Shown here one piece after another: positions 1-8,009 of a stretch of 40,398 bases of DNA. The DNA lies in NCBI RefSeq assembly GCF_000423405.1, contig NZ_KE384014.1, positions 101,529 through 141,926 of the forward strand. The letters run 5' to 3'. Below the pieces are notes generated by a model, which saw nothing but the letters and a program-made list of their open reading frames with translations, made no database searches and was not told where the DNA came from. Source of the stretch: Mesonia mobilis DSM 19841 (GTDB taxonomy: Bacteria; Bacteroidota; Bacteroidia; Flavobacteriales; Flavobacteriaceae). Each line of letters begins with the position of its first letter. The stretch's first letter is position 1. The translations under genes and the position numbers were made by a program.

Positions 1-35
1 ATCTGGTATGCTGTATTTTAAATGTATAATTAGAA

Positions 36-63
36 ATAAAAAACTAGGCTTTTTAGTAAGCCT
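36..63 (-). terminator. Terminator of the cas operon
   Basis: A 6-bp stem (AGGCTT at 46-51 pairing with AAGCCT at 58-63) with a 6-nt loop. Read leftward it is followed by AGTTTTTTA, a fair intrinsic terminator placed 43 nt after the cas2 stop. It suggests that cas transcription ends here and that any CRISPR array further left has its own promoter. Confidence 0.6.
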
Positions 64-105
64 TTTGCTTTGCTTGATAAGTTATTTTTAATGCTATTTT
101 TTCAA

Positions 106-492
<387 letters not shown>

Positions 493-538
493 TTAACTCT
501 ATTCTTTTTACAACTAACGTATTTATATTCTTAAAGCT

Positions 539-1435
539 TTATTGAAAATCCGGGTATAATATTTTTCGGCTACTCCCATAAAAACATTCATATAAACTAT
601 TGGTAGTACGGCTAACGGCATTCATTAACAGGCTTTTCTTACCATCAATAGCTACATCCATAGCAGGTATCTGTAAAAGTTCTACTTTAATTTTCGTTGT
701 TAATTCTTCTAGATTACAACCACTTTGCACCAGATCATTAACTAAAGCATCTACATAAGGTCGGTAAGGTTCCATCACGTCATCGGCCAAAGAAAATGGA
801 TTGTATTTATTGTGATGAAAAATACCTACCGAAGGAAGCATCCCGCTACTTACAATGGCACGGGCTGTTATCGCTCGTAAAATGGCATATCCGTAATTTA
901 ATAAATTGTTTGGGGGTACGCCCTTTTGATTTCTGCTGAATCCTTCTAAGTCAAATAGATTTTGAAAGTAATGAGCCGCAGCAACGGCTTCATGATTTTG
1001 CGTGTCCCCACTTTTAACTTCTGTTGCCCACCGCTCTAGTTTAAGGCTATATTTGCCTAAACGTTTAAGATGCATTGCTTGATTATTTATTTTTGCCATA
1101 ACGGTTTGTTGCCACAACTGCTTTCTAAGTGGAACACTCGCATCTAATTGATGTCTATAGCGTACCGTTTGTTCAGTATGACCTACCAAAGGCTGCAAAA
1201 AAGAGCAGGGGAGGTGTTGCTTGTCGCAAGTAATAACGGCAGTTTTATTTTGTACTAGTTTCATAAGTAACCCATTGGTGAGGGTTATTTGCGGATTTTC
1301 TAATACTACAAAGCCTAAATCTTCTATAGGAATTGTTTTATCTTCTTTTTCTTCTTCGGGGAAATTTACCACCAATTGTTCATTTTTGGTACTTAGATAA
1401 GCTGGATTGCTGAAAAATAAGGTACGTTTAATCAT
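539..1435 (-). CDS. cas1: CRISPR-associated endonuclease Cas1 (type II-C)
   Basis: Cas1 is the metal-dependent integrase that inserts new spacers at the leader end of a CRISPR array together with Cas2. At 298 aa it has normal type II length and opens with the type II signature MIKRTLFFSNPAYLS. The alpha-helical C-terminal part contains the usual LLNYGYAILRA block (the Asn/Tyr-rich core around residue 180), the active-site His region SVGIFHHNKYNPFSLADDVMEPYRP (split here by type: GIFHHN then LADD.MEPYRP) and a final YECFYG. It starts 10 bp after cas9 stops, so the two are surely co-transcribed. Nothing looks damaged, which implies that the adaptation module is intact. Confidence 0.96.
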   Translation of the reverse strand: MIKRTLFFSNPAYLSTKNEQLVVNFPEEEKEDKTIPIEDLGFVVLENPQITLTNGLLMKLVQNKTAVITCDKQHLPCSFLQPLVGHTEQTVRYRHQLDASVPLRKQLWQQTVMAKINNQAMHLKRLGKYSLKLERWATEVKSGDTQNHEAVAAAHYFQNLFDLEGFSRNQKGVPPNNLLNYGYAILRAITARAIVSSGMLPSVGIFHHNKYNPFSLADDVMEPYRPYVDALVNDLVQSGCNLEELTTKIKVELLQIPAMDVAIDGKKSLLMNAVSRTTNSLYECFYGSSRKILYPDFQ

Positions 1436-1445
1436 TTTAAAAATT

Positions 1446-4400
1446 TTAATATTCTCCGACTTGTACTATTTCTCCCAGATGGTTTAATCGTATTTTTACT
1501 AGATTTTTTAATCCATTACAGCTTCTAATATTTTCCCAAGTTATAGTTCTTGTTTTTTTATGATCTATTAGTTGAGTCTCCAAATGGTGCCTGAAAAAGT
1601 AATTTTTAGTAGCTATTTTTTGCACGCGAAACAAGTTTTCACTAATCAAAACTTTATTATTAGGATTTAATAAATCAATTTCGCTTGGATTAAAACCTTT
1701 TTCTTCGTTTGGAAAAACAAACATTTCATTTTGTTTCATCGTAAATAAAAACATCCAGCCTTTTTCATGTTTTTTATTAATGATGGGCAATCCTTCTTTT
1801 TTTCTTGCAACTGCTTCATAAAACGAAACGACTTCTTCTTGTAGATTACCTTTTTCGTCTTCATAAATAGCGACGTGATGATTATTTCCTGTACTTACAT
1901 AATCATTTGGAATAGGACTATTTTTATCATCTAAAACCTGCTTACCTAAATGATTTTTTGAATGATGTAAGGCTTCGGCATTTGAAACGCCTGTAATTTT
2001 AACGCGTTTAATTTTTATGCCTTTTTCCTCATTTAACCAAATGGGATTTTTATCTAAATCTGCAAAGGCTTCTTTGGGTTTGTTGTTAAATTCTTTTAGT
2101 CTTTCTTCTAATATTTTTTTTACACCTTTATCTAAAATTTTATCTGTTTTCAAGTCAGGTGTTATTTCTTTTCTAATGGTAAATCGGTCTTCTAACCAAG
2201 CTAACTTTACTTTTTCCGGAAGGGTTTCTTGAGTGCCGTTTAAATAAACCGGATTTTTAGCTAATGAATTTTTGCCTGTAAATGCTTTTTTGGGATTATT
2301 TTCGAATTCTTCCAATCGTTTTAACAGAGCATTTTTATGACTTTGGTTAGCGACAAGTTCAATGCGATCTTCATCAAACTTTCCACTGACTTTTTCAAAT
2401 TTGGTTTCGTAATATTTCGATTTGCCATAAACGGTTTCTTTGTGGAGTTGACCACGTGGCGTTTCAACAGTTTGATAAACAAAAGTATTTTTTCCTTTTA
2501 CATTGATTTTATTTTTATTTTTTGTAGTAACCTTATTTTTGGCTTTATGCGAAATCAAAATTTGCGATAAATGCTTTTTGGATGCTTTTCTGATGTTAGG
2601 AAAAGGTGCTTTAAATTTACGTTTGCCTCTATCATCTTTATAGGTATAAGTATTTTCAAGTTTGTAGATTTCCTTATTGGTTTTCGCATTCAGATTGTTT
2701 AAATACTGAATCATTCCTGGTTTAGTAAATGCAACCGTAATAGCATCCATAGCGTGGTGTCTATGGTCATTTCGTTTTGTCCATTCTTTGATTCTTCGGA
2801 GTTTTTTTCCTTCTTTATTTTCCTTGTAATAGGTTAATCCCACTTTTTCATATTTATCCCAATTCAATTCTTGCATTATTTGAATTAAACCCCAATCATC
2901 TCGTAATTTACTGGTTATTTTCCCTGAAGTTAAGCTAACTCGTTTAGTCACATCAAGTAAGATTTCGGCTGCTTTTTTGGCAATATATGCTGAATTACCT
3001 AAATCCCGATTTAAAAAGTCTTCAGGAATATCTTTTAATGACATTAAAAGGTTTTGGTGTTTTGAACCTTTTATTTTTCTTGCTTTATAAAGTTCTTCAA
3101 CTCGATTCCTATAGTTATCTAAGCCCTCTTTACCGAATTTTCTTTCAACAAAATCTAAGGCCGTTTCATCGCCTTTATCTAAATTACTTTCTCTTGTTTC
3201 TAGGGTTTTATTTGAAAAAGAGTCATCAAATAATCTGGATTTTGGTATGATGTGTTCAATATCATAATTTTTGGAAAATAAATCTTCCGGTTTGATGTAC
3301 TCGTCTGTATAAAGCGTTCTGTAACCATTAGATTCTAATTCTTTATAAAGTTTATATCGAATTAAATCGTTTCGGCTTACGTGTGGTAATCCAAATTTAG
3401 ATTTTATTTCCTCACGGTATTTCTCGTGTTCTCGTGTAGCTCTGCCAATGGCTTTGGTCATCCGGTCGCGTTGTTCTTTGGTATTTTTGAGTTCGCGAGC
3501 AAGCTCAATCCTTATTTCATCTGGACGCCCCATTTTCTCATCTTCAATGATAGTATTTATCACGTTGATACATTGATTTAAGATTTTTTCTACAACGGGA
3601 TTTCGTAAACTATTTTTCTTAAGTATTTCGAGTTTTGGTTTTAATACTCGCTTTTCATTTTGTTTTTTGGTTACGGAATTAGAATGATTGTAACCAGCCA
3701 ATTCACAAGCATCAGAATAGATTTTTCCGTCTTGAAGGTACGGCATTATTTTACGAATGGCTCTTGCACTTAAATTGCCATAATCATCCTGAAAACGAAT
3801 GTTTATTAAATAGGGTAAATGCTCATCTTTAAAGCCAAAGTTATTTTTGAGTTTATTTTCTAAGGCTTCTGTTCCTGTTCTTGAAAAATCATCTTCATAT
3901 GAATAGAGTAGATGCCATAATTCATAGGATTTTTGTTTTGAAAATTCATTTCCATCTAATGTTGCATTAAAATCTAATATTTGCTTATCGATACCAATTT
4001 CACCAAAACATTTCTCTAGGATTTCTTGCAGTTCATCAGGTTCAATATTAGAGAAGTTGATATTGTCATAACCTTCGATCTTTAATATTTCTTTATAAGC
4101 TGCAAGAAGATTGTAGTTCGTTCTATTGCCTTCGATTTGCTGAAAATTTATTTTCCAATCCTCTGGTTTTAAATTAAATTCTTTTAAAACTTGTTTATTC
4201 GTTAATTTATCTGTCCAGTTTAGTTTTTGAAATAACTCAGTATTCGAATCTTCTTCTATATGAAAAACCTCATTGGTTTTTATATGAATAATTCTGATAG
4301 AATTTAAATTTTGCCAAACTTTAAACTCCTGAAATAATGGAGAAGATTTTGGAATAACACGATGACCTACAGTTTTATGTTTTACCTGACCATCAACAGT

Positions 4401-5561
4401 GGCATTTTGCTCCCAACTTTCGAATTCACAATAACTAATGAGTCCTTTTTGTGATTTCAACCTTCGTTGGTAGAAAATAATTTCATTTTGAATTTTATCT
4501 TTCAACTTTTCAGTTAATGCAGGATAAAACTCTGCCTGTTTATCCCAAATTTTTTGAAATTCAATTAAATAATCCTGACGATAAAAAACTTGGTTTTTTA
4601 AACTTTTATGTGGATTTTGTGCAATTTGATTGTATAGGTATTGTCCTACTGTTAAATTATTAAAATGTAGCTCTTTGCTTCGGTCACTAATTTCGCTTAA
4701 ATAACCACTCGATTTATTGATCTCATTATTAATTTCTTGGAGTACAATTGCTAAATGTTCTAAATCAATTTGCTCAGTTAGAGCTATTTTTCTAAGCCTA
4801 AACTTTTCCAATTTTTTTTCATCTCTATTGCCTTCAAGTTTAATACCTTCTATATCGAAAGGATTTTCGCATATTTTCCAAGTTTGATTTTTATTTTTAC
4901 CTACGAGTTCTTTGCGTAATATTTTATTTAAAATATCGGGGTAAAATGTTTTTTGCCTTTTCCAGACTTTATCAAACTCATTTTCTAAGTCTGATCTGTA
5001 ATAATCAGGTATAGCTTTTTTTCCTTCTTTTAAAAGCTGATATGAAAATTCTCCGGGCGTTAAATTTTGTTCGTAGAGCTTTTTAGTGATGCCCATAGCA
5101 TCTATAAGTTCACCTTCTTCGCTACTATTAGCTTTACGGCTACTTTTATAACCACGTTTTTTATTTATGGATAGAAGAATACGTGCAAACTCATCTTTTT
5201 CCATTTTTTCGATTACTGCACGGTTTCTTAACCTTAATAATTCGTGTGTTGAGTTATTTCCGGTTTCAGTGAGCTTAGTGTTTTCATTAATAAAACCTAT
5301 ATTTTTTAACTCCTTAATAAGTGCTTTTCTTCTGAGTTGATATCGGAATTTATTTCTTCGTGCTCCTCTTTTTAGAGTTCTATCAGCATTGATTGTAATG
5401 CTATTTCCTTTTTTAAAGTCGTTCTCTTCATCTGTTGAAAGGGGAACAACCCGAACTCCAGTCTTTATTATAGAAGATTCTTCATTGTCTTTTTCAGCTT
5501 CATTCACAAAAGCCCACCCGATAGACGTTGTTCCTAAGTCTAATCCTAAAATACGTTTCAT
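1446..5561 (-). CDS. cas9: CRISPR-associated endonuclease Cas9 (type II-C, 1371 aa)
   Basis: RNA-guided DNA endonuclease that cuts both strands of a target next to a PAM. All catalytic elements are visible: RuvC-I (LGLDLGTTS, Asp8), an Arg-rich bridge helix at about 60-80, RuvC-II (IRIELARE, Glu686), HNH (DIEHIIPKS, His770, with Asn793 as the helper residue), and RuvC-III (HHAMDA, His936 and Asp939). It is therefore predicted to be cleavage-competent. The length is large for type II-C in general but usual for the Bacteroidota branch. The cas9-cas1-cas2 order without cas4 or csn2 defines subtype II-C. The C-terminal part holds two related stretches (about 1075-1100 and 1145-1175, RLxEFxNxPKxAF...KNPxxLN), close to the PAM-interacting region. 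The ATG is fixed by the RuvC-I motif. The tracrRNA gene lies divergently upstream. Confidence 0.98.
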   Translation of the reverse strand: MKRILGLDLGTTSIGWAFVNEAEKDNEESSIIKTGVRVVPLSTDEENDFKKGNSITINADRTLKRGARRNKFRYQLRRKALIKELKNIGFINENTKLTETGNNSTHELLRLRNRAVIEKMEKDEFARILLSINKKRGYKSSRKANSSEEGELIDAMGITKKLYEQNLTPGEFSYQLLKEGKKAIPDYYRSDLENEFDKVWKRQKTFYPDILNKILRKELVGKNKNQTWKICENPFDIEGIKLEGNRDEKKLEKFRLRKIALTEQIDLEHLAIVLQEINNEINKSSGYLSEISDRSKELHFNNLTVGQYLYNQIAQNPHKSLKNQVFYRQDYLIEFQKIWDKQAEFYPALTEKLKDKIQNEIIFYQRRLKSQKGLISYCEFESWEQNATVDGQVKHKTVGHRVIPKSSPLFQEFKVWQNLNSIRIIHIKTNEVFHIEEDSNTELFQKLNWTDKLTNKQVLKEFNLKPEDWKINFQQIEGNRTNYNLLAAYKEILKIEGYDNINFSNIEPDELQEILEKCFGEIGIDKQILDFNATLDGNEFSKQKSYELWHLLYSYEDDFSRTGTEALENKLKNNFGFKDEHLPYLINIRFQDDYGNLSARAIRKIMPYLQDGKIYSDACELAGYNHSNSVTKKQNEKRVLKPKLEILKKNSLRNPVVEKILNQCINVINTIIEDEKMGRPDEIRIELARELKNTKEQRDRMTKAIGRATREHEKYREEIKSKFGLPHVSRNDLIRYKLYKELESNGYRTLYTDEYIKPEDLFSKNYDIEHIIPKSRLFDDSFSNKTLETRESNLDKGDETALDFVERKFGKEGLDNYRNRVEELYKARKIKGSKHQNLLMSLKDIPEDFLNRDLGNSAYIAKKAAEILLDVTKRVSLTSGKITSKLRDDWGLIQIMQELNWDKYEKVGLTYYKENKEGKKLRRIKEWTKRNDHRHHAMDAITVAFTKPGMIQYLNNLNAKTNKEIYKLENTYTYKDDRGKRKFKAPFPNIRKASKKHLSQILISHKAKNKVTTKNKNKINVKGKNTFVYQTVETPRGQLHKETVYGKSKYYETKFEKVSGKFDEDRIELVANQSHKNALLKRLEEFENNPKKAFTGKNSLAKNPVYLNGTQETLPEKVKLAWLEDRFTIRKEITPDLKTDKILDKGVKKILEERLKEFNNKPKEAFADLDKNPIWLNEEKGIKIKRVKITGVSNAEALHHSKNHLGKQVLDDKNSPIPNDYVSTGNNHHVAIYEDEKGNLQEEVVSFYEAVARKKEGLPIINKKHEKGWMFLFTMKQNEMFVFPNEEKGFNPSEIDLLNPNNKVLISENLFRVQKIATKNYFFRHHLETQLIDHKKTRTITWENIRSCNGLKNLVKIRLNHLGEIVQVGEY

Positions 5562-5613
5562 ATGCTCTTAAAATTTTAACATTTTAAATATAGAGATAAA
5601 AATTTTAGACAGA

Positions 5614-5629
5614 TTACGGTTATCCGTAA
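5614..5629. promoter_or_regulatory. Perfect 16-bp palindrome between cas9 and tracrRNA
   Basis: TTACGGTTATCCGTAA has two perfect 6-bp arms around a 4-nt centre. It lies 52 bp ahead of the cas9 ATG and 21 bp ahead of the tracrRNA -7 box, where a regulator could touch both divergent promoters. The nearby XRE protein is a candidate binder, but no second copy was seen at its own promoter. Confidence 0.45.
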
Positions 5630-5650
5630 AATTTTATTAAAATGTTTTTT

Positions 5651-5658
5651 TATATTTG
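5651..5658 (+). promoter_or_regulatory. -7 box of the tracrRNA promoter
   Basis: TATATTTG matches the Bacteroidota -7 consensus TAnnTTTG exactly. It predicts transcription start around 5663-5665, precisely where the anti-repeat begins. A clear -33 TTG is not evident; the region upstream is A/T runs. Confidence 0.6.
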
Positions 5659-5662
5659 TGTT

Positions 5663-5741
5663 ACAATTCTGAAGCAATTCACAATAAGGATTATTCCGTT
5701 GTGAAAACATTCAAGGCGGCAATTTTATTGTCGCCTTTTTT
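5663..5741 (+). ncRNA. tracrRNA of the type II-C CRISPR system
   Basis: Trans-activating RNA that pairs with CRISPR repeats and binds Cas9. The anti-repeat (5663-5684, ending GAAGCAATTCACAA) is followed directly by TAAGG, matching the ACAATAAGG junction of known II-C tracrRNAs such as that of Neisseria. Then come a short nexus hairpin (AAGGATTATTCCG), a GTTGTGAAAAC single-strand/lower-stem segment, and a 3' intrinsic terminator: an 8-bp stem with one G-U pair (5715-5722 with 5728-5735) plus a T run. The exact anti-repeat complement predicts that the repeat begins near TTGTGAATTGCTTC. The gene diverges from cas9. Ends are inferred from the promoter and terminator, not measured. Confidence 0.85.
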
Positions 5742-5756
5742 AGTTTTAGAAATTAT

Positions 5757-5791
5757 AAAAGCCATTAACTTTTTAGAGCTAATGGCTTTTT
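5757..5791. terminator. Hairpin terminator between tracrRNA and the XRE gene
   Basis: An 11-bp perfect stem (AAAAGCCATTA at 5757-5767 with TAATGGCTTTT at 5780-5790). T runs on both sides let it act on the leftward XRE transcript and as a backstop for tracrRNA read-through. Confidence 0.7.
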
Positions 5792-5814
5792 TATCTGTTT
5801 AAAAAAATGTTTTG

Positions 5815-6228
5815 CTATTTATCAAATAATTTTTCTAAATAGGCAATCTTTTCTTTCTCAGCTTCTAGCAAACGCTCATACAACTTTTTATTTTCCTCAT
5901 AACTTTCAACAAGTTTATCTAATGGATTAAATGTACATTGATGATGGACGGTAGGACCTGCATTAATTGTAGACCCTTCATAATTATTCTGTATATTATT
6001 AAAAATAGATTCCTCAGAAAAATTTTCAATAGCTTCTTTACTTACTCCTAATATTTTGGCTATTTTATCAAGTTTCTCATCATCAATGTTCTCACTTTGT
6101 TCTAAAATAGAGACGCCTTGTTGACTAATTCCTAATTCTGCTGCTAAGGCTTCTTGCTTCATTCCACGAAGTTCTCTAATTCGGCTAATCTTTCTGCCGA
6201 TGTGGCTTGTTTTAGTTGCTGTACTCAT
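5815..6228 (-). CDS. XRE-family helix-turn-helix regulator
   Basis: A 137-aa DNA-binding protein. Residues 10-65 form a Cro/C1-type HTH (ISRIRELRGMKQEALAAELG, then ISQQGVSILEQ as recognition helix). The middle (about 75-100) is Asn/Thr-rich, and the last 35 residues (LDKLVESYEENKKLYERLLEAEKEK) form a probable coiled coil for oligomerisation, an arrangement common in Bacteroidota mobile elements. It lies between the tracrRNA and the divergent HEPN gene, so it may control either or itself. A perfect -7 box (TATCTTTG) ends only five bases before the ATG, implying a leaderless or nearly leaderless mRNA. The next Met is inside the HTH, so the start is well fixed. Targets are unknown. Confidence 0.88.
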   Translation of the reverse strand: MSTATKTSHIGRKISRIRELRGMKQEALAAELGISQQGVSILEQSENIDDEKLDKIAKILGVSKEAIENFSEESIFNNIQNNYEGSTINAGPTVHHQCTFNPLDKLVESYEENKKLYERLLEAEKEKIAYLEKLFDK

Positions 6229-6233
6229 AGTCT

Positions 6234-6241
6234 CAAAGATA
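6234..6241 (-). promoter_or_regulatory. -7 box of the XRE gene, next to its start codon
   Basis: On the minus strand TATCTTTG fits TAnnTTTG exactly. Only five bases separate it from the ATG at 6228, so transcription should begin at or next to the A of the start codon. Confidence 0.5.
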
Positions 6242-6465
6242 ATGAAATATTTTATAAATATGATTAATAACGCTTCCTTGTAAAATACAACTCCGTATTT
6301 GTTTTTTACTAATACTATTGGTGGGGTACAGTAATGTTATTCTGCAACTTCAAGAACATATTCAATAGCAAATTTTTCATTTTATTTTTTTATGATTTGA
6401 GGTTATTGAATTTGTATGCGTACCTAATAGAATAAAACTCAATTTATGTATTAAAATCAACTGAT

Positions 6466-7323
6466 ATGAATGTATACCATTTACCTGAAGATATTTTTAA
6501 GATGCTATTAAAAGTTATAAAATCAATACTACCTGTACACTCTATCTACCAGATAGGAATAAGGTCTCATCAACTCAGTAGTTTTTACCATTTTAATAAC
6601 TCAGAAACCATTGAATCTAAGGAGTTTTTTGAAATTACTTTAATTATTATAAGTAATTCTTATGTAAAAGACCCTAAAGAATTTATGGAAAAGGTTTTTT
6701 CTAAAATGAAAAAAAAAGTACGATTATATAGCATACACTATACTTATAATGAAATTACAACACGTTTGAGTGAAGGAGATAATTTTTTGAGTCAGACCTT
6801 GTTGTCTGAAAATATAATATTTCAAGAGAAAACTTTAGTTGTTACGAGATACATGAAACACCCCATTATGTACAAAAGAATAAAAAAAGCCTGGGAATCT
6901 AGAATTCGTAAAGCAGAGTATTTGATAAGTAAATTAGATACGGGTGAAGATATTTCTTGTGAAGCAGCAAAATTAGTTTTAGTTCATGAAGCTATTTCTC
7001 AAGTTTGTGCTTCCTTACTTTGGATTTATTGGGAATATAAGCCATCATATTTCGATCTTAACTATATGGTTAGACTATGTCAGAATTTTAGCAGAAGTAC
7101 AGAGATTGTGTTGCCAAAAGAATCTTTCCGTTCTAAAAGAATTTATAATGCTATATGCCATGCTCAATATAACCTGAACTATAAATCAGAAAATGATATT
7201 AGTATAGAAGATGGATATGATGCCCATAAGTTAGCCTATTTATTTTTAGAAAAATCCCAAGAAGAGGGAAAAAAGAGATTATCCCAATTAAAAAAGCTAC
7301 ATCATATAAAAGAAACTCAATAA
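6466..7323 (+). CDS. HEPN-domain protein with a degenerate nucleotidyltransferase-like N-terminus
   Basis: 285 aa. The C-terminal half (about 145-275) matches the HEPN helical fold: a HEAISQVCASLLWIYWEYKPSYFDL helix pair (read as HEAIS..ASLLW..YKP) corresponds to the HQAAE...LL...TGYKPKTHDL block of the family, and RIYNAICH (Arg225 to His232) is an R-x6-H motif at the position where HEPN RNases have RNxxxH. The N-terminal half has the alternating pattern of a MNT nucleotidyltransferase, but GSYARG is replaced by GIRSHQ (31-36) and the DxD pair by FEITLII, so nucleotidyl transfer is unlikely. HEPN proteins often act as RNases in toxin-antitoxin and defence systems; a role here is inference from family and position next to cas9 and an integrase. 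Divergent from the XRE gene. Confidence 0.68.
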   Translation: MNVYHLPEDIFKMLLKVIKSILPVHSIYQIGIRSHQLSSFYHFNNSETIESKEFFEITLIIISNSYVKDPKEFMEKVFSKMKKKVRLYSIHYTYNEITTRLSEGDNFLSQTLLSENIIFQEKTLVVTRYMKHPIMYKRIKKAWESRIRKAEYLISKLDTGEDISCEAAKLVLVHEAISQVCASLLWIYWEYKPSYFDLNYMVRLCQNFSRSTEIVLPKESFRSKRIYNAICHAQYNLNYKSENDISIEDGYDAHKLAYLFLEKSQEEGKKRLSQLKKLHHIKETQ

Positions 7324-7424
7324 ACTATTTACTTTATTTATCTGGAGCATTTGCCTTTTCCGAAAGATTAAATTTTGAAAATCCTTAATAGCTACCTTTT
7401 TTAATTTACTTCCTTTAGTGCCTT

Positions 7425-7558
7425 CGCATTACCTTTTTGATACTTATTTTTTACATGAATTAATATTAAAAAGAACTATAAAAAAGGAAGAGAAGCGAAC
7501 TGATTTATGCGTTCGTTAATATTAATTCATGTTTTTTCGTTATCAAAAAAGTAAGGCG
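7425..7558. repeat. Large interrupted inverted repeat (about 42-bp arms)
   Basis: The left arm (7425-7467) and right arm (7518-7558) pair in two blocks. The inner block is 15/15 perfect (ACATGAATTAATATT at 7453-7467 with its complement at 7518-7532). The outer block is about 16/18 (CGCnTTACnTTTTTGATA). The 50-bp centre contains a smaller CGAAC/GTTCG stem. It has the size of a MITE, of a replication or transfer hairpin, or of two inverted protein-binding regions; which one is unknown. Confidence 0.7.
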
Positions 7559-7878
7559 TATTGGTCAGTAGGATTTTTAAGTCTTAGAAGATTATTTAGT
7601 TCATTTTAATCAAGCGAACTTAAGTTAAAAGTAAATTTCTTATAGAAATATTACACATTAAATTTCTTTTAGCTTGGGTTCAAGATCGATTTTAGTGAAC
7701 CTTATTTTTAGTAATGTAATGGAGAAAAATAGGGTGGAGCGGGAAAGTAAGATTTATTATAATATAACTAAAATGTTTTATTTGCTGTAAAAATTTCCCT
7801 GTTTATAGTAGTAATGAAAGTTTTTGCTGCAAAAAACTTGGTATAAAGAAAGATTGAATTTAAGTATAGCCTATATCT

Positions 7879-7939
7879 AAAGGGATTGGAATACTATAAC
7901 ATCGCGTAGCGTGTTATCCTCTTGCTATTCCATCCCTTT
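7879..7939. repeat. Nested palindrome upstream of the integrase stop
   Basis: The outer arms AAAGGGATTGGAATA (7879-7893) and TATTCCATCCCTTT (7926-7939) pair with a single bulged T. Inside, ATAACA pairs with TGTTAT around TCGCGTAGCG. The fold is a long two-part hairpin lying 71 bp past the 3' end of the leftward integrase gene. It lacks a T run on the minus strand, so it is not a plain terminator. Confidence 0.7.
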
Positions 7940-8009
7940 CGGTTGTAATACCTTCAAACTAAAAAATTAAAAATAAAGTCCTATAAAGTTTTCACTTAGA
8001 TTTTCCGCA

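Larger units (their letters stand above)
7324..8009. other. Gene-free 686 bp between the HEPN gene and the integrase
   Basis: No convincing coding sequence on either strand; the longest tiny frame noted (23 codons at 7719) lacks a good ribosome site. The stretch carries two large inverted repeats, listed separately, and a 6-bp stem GGTTCA/TGAACC near 7680. Inside an apparent integrative element this may be an origin, transfer or recombination region, but nothing seen proves it. Confidence 0.6.

Noticed and set aside
2017-3250. Several rightward frames of 70-90 codons opposite cas9
   Set aside because: They lie antisense to conserved Cas9 domains, have low-complexity Phe/Ser/Leu-rich translations and no ribosome sites, so they are shadows.
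6986-7177. 63-codon frame inside the HEPN gene
   Set aside because: Same-strand shadow of a longer gene with recognisable domain pattern.
7719-7790. A 23-codon rightward frame in the gene-free region of the element
   Set aside because: Too short, no ribosome binding site, no recognisable feature.
7879-7939. Integron attC site
   Set aside because: The nested stem resembles attC in shape, but there is no IntI integrase, no cassette series and no clear RYYYAAC/GTTRRRY core pair.
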